64,000 nucleotides of DNA from Punica granatum (Eukaryota > Streptophyta > Magnoliopsida > Myrtales > Lythraceae): NCBI RefSeq assembly GCF_007655135.1, contig NC_045127.1:1922001-1986000 (forward strand), in the 5' to 3' direction. The notes below the pieces were generated by a model that was given only the letters and a program-made list of their open reading frames with translations, did no database searches and was not told the origin of the DNA. Of this stretch, positions 58,884 through 64,000 are shown one piece after another. The number at the start of each line of letters is the position of its first letter. The stretch's first letter is position 1. The translations under genes and the position numbers were made by a program.

Positions 58884-59704
58884 CTTCTATTATTATTTCA
58901 TCCCTATATGTATATATGCTTCCATATAATATTAAGTAATTTTATGTATATGTACTCGCTTAAACAATGAAGCTTGTCAGGTGCTGCAACTCCCAATTGA
59001 TGTGAATGCAGAATTGTTTATATATGCCAAGCTAGCAATACTCTCTTCGTGTATATATATATTTCGGTAGCAGCTATACTATCGTTCTTAGTTAACAGGA
59101 TCTTGACCTGAGAGGGAGACCTCAGTATATATATTTTGTCTAACATAATGATAACACGATAAGCAGGTATGATTTTAAATCTTAATATCTCTGGGTATTG
59201 ATTTGATTATATATAATCGATCGCACCTCATAACAGCCATACAAGCCCTGCATTTGGCTGTAAGTAGGCATGCGCACACGTGACATCAAATAGATACGTA
59301 TTTTATATATTAATTTTCTCTGAGCAGAAAGGGCTTCGAAGCCAGCTAGGTAGCCCTAATGCTGAAGCCCCACCCATGGATGGTCACAGCCAATATATGG
59401 AACCACAAAGCGTATTCTGAATGAAATCAAGCACATATATATGGCAGTCGCCTTCTACATACGGAAGAATGGTTACTCTTAAACGAGTTACTCATTTTAC
59501 AGACCGCATATCATAGGAAAAATCGGATTCCATAAAGCCGCGCGCACAGTGGTTGAGTAAAATTCCAAAAACCATAGGTCAAAAGTAGAATTGCATTTTT
59601 GCCTCGACTCCGTGAAAATTTTAAATCGAAGCATGGTCATATCATATGTGTACACATCTATATCTTTGCGAAGACAAATTTTCCACGTAATTATTATCAC
59701 ATAC

Positions 59705-59728
59705 GTCTCTCTCTCTCTCTCTCTCTCT

Positions 59729-59763
<35 letters not shown>
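59705..59763. repeat. Compound microsatellite (CT)n(GT)n(AT)n
   Basis: Three dinucleotide runs follow one another: CT at 59705-59728, GT at 59730-59750 and AT at 59751-59763. Confidence 0.95.
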
Positions 59764-59927
59764 GACTTTATGAGATCAGCTTGTAATTATTCAATAAAGA
59801 ATGGGGGCGTGGCATGCATTTTAACTGATTGCAGGAATCCCAGTCAAAGACTCAAAGCATGTCGTCGTGATGTTACAGACATGGAAAGAGGGAGAGAGTT
59901 TGAAACCAAGTGGACGACGTACTATCT

Positions 59928-60212
59928 ATGAGGATGGATGGGGACATGCATAGTGATGAGGAACAGGAACAGGAACAGGAACAGGAACAGAAACAGTTCT
60001 TAGATTGTCTGCGTAAGAAGAAATGGGAAGAAGAAGATCAGGAGGAGGAGAAAGAACCAGAGAGACGTGCGTTGGAAGAAATGATATTGTGGGGTAAACG
60101 CGTTTTCCTTCGAATGGAGAATCCGCTCGTGAAGGAGAATGAGACATCATGTAATAATAATTTTGGACCATATATATACACATGTCCATATTTATATATA
60201 TACACAGTGTAG
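59928..60212 (+). CDS. Small acidic ORF with Glu-Gln repeat, uncertain
   Basis: From the ATG at 59928 the frame gives about 94 residues. It opens MRMDGDMHSDEEQEQEQEQE, driven by a (GAACAG)n DNA repeat at 59961-59996, then a charged stretch (KKWEEEDQEEEKEPERR), then ALEEMILWGKRVFLRMENPL. The last part is not low-complexity and could be a real helix. The end (PYIYTCPYLYIYTV) is AT-repeat sequence and surely not coding, so any gene would have a splice or a shorter frame. I do not recognise a family. Confidence 0.2.
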   Translation: MRMDGDMHSDEEQEQEQEQEQKQFLDCLRKKKWEEEDQEEEKEPERRALEEMILWGKRVFLRMENPLVKENETSCNNNFGPYIYTCPYLYIYTV

Positions 60213-60587
60213 AAAGTGCCACCGAAAACGGACCGATGTGATCATCACATTTCTCTCTTTAGTAGATAAACCAATATAATGTCGGGCATATATTAGATTT
60301 GAAATTATACTGCACACTACACCAAAAGAAAAGGAAAAAAAAACCATATATATAGAATTATTTCACGTAAGTTCTTGACAGTGACCTGTAATTAATTATT
60401 TAGATTATTCTGTTGAACCGGAAAATTTTCGAGGAAGGGAGGGGAGGGAGTGATTGAGGGATCAAAAAGTTTTTTACTTTTTAATCAATATGATGATTTA
60501 ATCGGTTCGTTTATTATTTCCTTAAGCAAAGTAATTGGTTCGAATATTATAAATAATAAAAATTCTTTTAAGAAATTATTTTTCTTG

Positions 60588-60750
60588 GTTTGAACTTTCG
60601 TATTCGAAACGGGTCCCGATTAATCTAATTCGAATAGCTTGGCTTCCTGAGAGGTAAAATTCTTCTAATCGAGAATACTCTCCATTCAAAAAATTTAAAC
60701 TTAAAATTTTATTTAAAATAAACAAATATTAAATTATTTAAATCAATTTT
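60588..60750 (-). mobile_element. SINE family B copy, diverged
   Basis: Minus-strand order (ggtttgaactttcgtattcg, cccgattaatctaattcg, aggtaaaattctt) matches the family; the head is AT-eroded. Confidence 0.45.
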
Positions 60751-61032
60751 TATGAATTTTTTTCCTCTCATGGATCAAAAGCTTTTCTTTTTGTTTTTTC
60801 CTTTTTTCGGTTGGAATCAAAAGCTTTTTTTTAAAACTAAAGGAGACATATAAATCTAATATAAGAAAAAAAATAAAGTTAGTCTCATTGGTAGGAATTG
60901 AATTCAAAACTTTTTGATTTCGAGTATCGTCATGTGTCACTACACTAAGACTCTTTTCTTAGAATCAAAAGCATTTTTGTTTAGCTGTCAATCCCTCCAA
61001 ATACTTCTCACGGGAATTATCTCACTCTTCTG

Positions 61033-61034
<2 letters not shown>

Positions 61035-61081
<47 letters not shown>
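61035..61081. repeat. (CT)n microsatellite, about 23 units
   Basis: An uninterrupted CT run. Confidence 0.97.
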
Positions 61082-61084
<3 letters not shown>

Positions 61085-61496
61085 ATGCAACCCGTGCAAA
61101 ATGTCACTTTTCGTCCCATATATATATATGTATGTATATGTTTGTCAATACATCCAAAAATCGATATCCTCATGCATGCCCTTCCATTTCCTTCATTAAA
61201 TCTAATGCACCGCGTGTGATGCATGATTTTACAGTCGGAGAAATCACGGGTAAATCTATCTGCTAAAATGTACTCGAGATATTCCTATATTAAGTCTATT
61301 GATTACATTTATGTGCCAATCACATGCAAAATATTAATTTGATTTGAACTTGAAAAGTACATTTTGCCGGATTTGCGACTTATTGTATCGGCAAGTCATA
61401 GTTGTCACGGCAACCCGCTTGTTATATAGCGATTCAATTTAATATAGGCGGGATTATATTATCTTGTAGCTTTCTGTAGATATAGGAAAAGGATTT

Positions 61497-61531
<35 letters not shown>

Positions 61532-61559
61532 CGGGCTCTTGACATCGATAAACTATATA

Positions 61560-61705
61560 GACAGTGTAGCACAATGATACATGCTCTCGTCTGTTAACCT
61601 AAATGTCGTAAGTTTGATACACAGTGGAAATACCCGTGCTTCCTTTATTAATTATTTAGGATTTATCTTTCATTGTATTAAGTTTTGAGCCTATTTTGTA
61701 ATCGG
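61560..61705 (+). mobile_element. SINE-like repeat, family C (plus orientation)
   Basis: It reads gtgtagcacaatgatacatg (box A-like), cgtaagtttgatacac (box B-like), then a body ending cctattttgtaatcgggaaaaaaataaat with an A-rich tail. It is the inverted match to 57328-57478 (-). Confidence 0.5.
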
Positions 61706-64000
61706 GAAAAAAATAAATAAATGTAAAGAAGAAGAAGAAATTATGTAAACGATGTAGGCTTGAAGCGTTTCCGTGTATAGGAGGGGTGTGATATTGTCTA
61801 CCAATATACTAAAATTCTTCAACTTTTCTATTTTCTTTTGGCGGGTCATATTTGAATTCTTTCTTGTAGAGAGCGATAAGTGATAACTACTTTTAAGCCA
61901 TTTTATTATGAGGTTTGGATAGTAACTTAACTTATCCTGATAGCTAGATATCTTCGTGCCAGCGTAATATATGTATATAAACACACACATATATATAGGT
62001 ATATGTCAATAACTTAAAATTTAGAGTAATGAATCTCCCTAATTAAATTTGAACCCAAATGGGGAAAAAGAAACGGTTCAGACCGATATGATGGGACTTT
62101 AGATAAAGAAAAGGAAAAATATCACCCAAAAAAAAATAAAGGAAAATACTATAAGAACCCACGAAGTAGATCCTGATCCTTATGTCTAGGTATAATTAAA
62201 TTTCTTAAAGCTTGTGGCACACGTAAATTATCCCAATGAAGTTCATAAATAAATGAGAGTTGCGGAGCTGAGGGTGTAAATGGTCGTTTTAGGCTGGTTT
62301 TGTGAAAAATATTTTAGAATTCCAACTTTTTCGGGCATGGCTTGAAATCGAGTTTAACAAGATGCTTCTCCGAATATGGCCCTTTGAGAATTATAATCAA
62401 TATGTCAAGAAATAGTTTAAAAGGCGATAGGATATTATATATTTGTATATGTGCGATCTCATCATGAAGAAATGCCTTCATGAAACCAAGTGTTCCTGTA
62501 TTAGCATCCAATGTTTAATTTCCTACTCAGTGCCAGCAGATTTAATCGTAATTTTATGGTGATGCGTGTGCAGTGCGTGTATCTGCGCGCGCGCGTATAT
62601 ATATATATATACATATTTTATGGTTGAAGAAGATGTATATATTTTTATATACGGGATTAAGAGCACGTAATGATTGATGTGGATGACTTAATTATAATCA
62701 TTATAAATAATATAAATTAAATAAATGGTATGTTAATAATCTAGATTATGTATATATATAACACCACTAGCTAGTTTTGGCGGTCTTTTTGTTAATTTGT
62801 AGATTATATTAAATAACGCGTGGAGAAGCTAAACCATGGACATCATAGTATAAAAAAACAATTAAATACAAGAAGTCGCGGGGTTGGTGGGTCGAAAATT
62901 ATTATTTGTAGATCGATCATGACATTCATGATATATCATGCATATGCATGCTAGCTCCTAACTAATACTGGAATTATGTAGCAAAAACAACATTGATCGC
63001 ATGACTTGTTGTCTTGCAGACATTCCCCCTTCAAGTTGTTTTATTTCCCTGACAGATTCGCGATGTAATCATTTCCATATAGATTACAATCATAATGTCA
63101 GATTTATTATTCTAAGAACTTAACATTTCAGAGTTAATGAGAGTAAAAACCGGTAAGCTCTTACAACATAAACGGCTCTTAAAATTTAGAAGAGGAAACA
63201 GAATTGTCCTTAAGTCAGCGAATATTCTGCATCATATACATATATATGTGTGTAGTCAATTTCATTAATTAATTGTGCATGTATAGTAAAGCTCCTTGGA
63301 CCCAGAAAGAGAAAATGTACGGCATTTTAATTTACATTATTAGAGAGAAAGAGGTTATAGGATAGTGGTGTATCTCTCGTATGCCAACAAAAAAATTACA
63401 GTTCGATTCTTATAATGAAACTATTTATTATTATTATAATTTCTATTTTTTGTACTAAATCCATGTATGAACTTCTTTTCAAAAAAAAATTTCTCTGTTA
63501 GATACTTAAGAAAACAAATTAGTTGTGAATTGTAAAACCTTTGATTTAACTACCCAAAAAAAACACCAGAAAAAGAAAAGAAAAGAAAAAGAATGTACTG
63601 CATTTCAAATTACATATGTTACAATGATATGCCTGGAAAAACTAATTAATTACCATGAACGAGCTACTTATGATTAAATAGGTGGCATACGTTCAATGGA
63701 TTGTGACCTATGTTTGTTTGTTTGTTTGTTTTTTGGGAATTATAAAGGAGCTCATGGGCCTAATACGAAAATAGAAAATAAAATAAAATAAAATAAGAGG
63801 GCACGCAAATCTAAGTTAGAAAATACTAAGTGAGTATTACTCATCATTTGGATATGTAGCACTCAATCAAAATGTTTTAAAGTGAAAAATTAATCTAGTA
63901 ATCGTCTCACAGATTCTCACTTACAAATATTTTGTTAGTTGTTACTTGTCTATAGTGAATGAATAACATTTGATGAACATTTATTTTGTAAGTCTCAATG
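61706..64000. other. AT-rich intergenic DNA
   Basis: No gene recognised. A further family C piece lies at about 63360-63480 (+), a (GTTT)n run at about 63713-63732 and a GCGC run at 62586-62596 followed by (AT)n. The ORFs here have no family. Confidence 0.4.

Larger units (their letters stand above)
58884..60587. other. Intergenic stretch, microsatellites and a Glu-Gln repeat ORF
   Basis: The triple CT/GT/AT microsatellite (59705-59763) and the ORF at 59928-60212 are listed separately. No spliced gene is recognised. Confidence 0.35.

Noticed and set aside
1..64000. CRISPR array or bacterial-type operons
   Set aside because: No regular direct repeats with unique spacers; gene structures have introns and the tandem repeats are microsatellites.

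Overview
This is about 64 kb of plant nuclear DNA, AT-rich and gene-poor. GT-AG introns, plant-only gene families, tRNA-derived SINEs, LINE, copia, gypsy-like and MITE remnants, and a piece of plastid ycf2 all point to a dicot (probably a rosid). I cannot name the species.

Five genes look intact and have splice sites that keep frame: a LURP-one-related gene (18839-19768, +), two defensin-like genes (21266-21631, + and 28143-28496, -), a nine-exon VHS-GAT TOM1-like gene (32387-36142, +) and a two-exon lectin/PAN membrane protein without a kinase domain (52222-53893, +). They are independent plant genes, not an operon or pathway: stress-linked membrane protein, antimicrobial-type secreted peptides, ubiquitin-cargo sorting and a cell-surface lectin.

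Three further genes are broken. A mitochondrial-type PPR gene (12419-17932, -) is split by a 4.3 kb Ty1/copia element, which is itself split by a 1.1 kb solo LTR; both insertions keep target-site duplications. An alanine:glyoxylate aminotransferase 2-like gene (39320-41433, +) keeps its introns but has a stop, several frameshifts and a deletion. Only the last two exons of a thylakoidal processing peptidase gene remain (45391-45636, -).

Layout: 1-12.1 kb, repeats and small ORFs; 12.1-18 kb, nested PPR/copia; 18.2-18.5 kb, plastid-derived ycf2; 18.8-19.8 kb, LOR gene; 19.9-20.5 kb, TRIM element; 21-28.6 kb, the defensin-like pair around a LINE that holds a SINE; 31.4-36.2 kb, MITE and TOM1-like gene; 39-41.5 kb, aminotransferase pseudogene; 45-50.3 kb, peptidase fragment, a Harbinger-like element and an Ogre/Tat-like LTR; 50.6-54 kb, two MITEs and the lectin gene; 54.6-64 kb, SINEs, MITE and microsatellites.

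I found no CRISPR array, no rRNA or functional tRNA gene and no clearly new multi-gene system. The richest signals are the nested insertions and decayed genes. All identifications are by reading and family knowledge; no database search was run.
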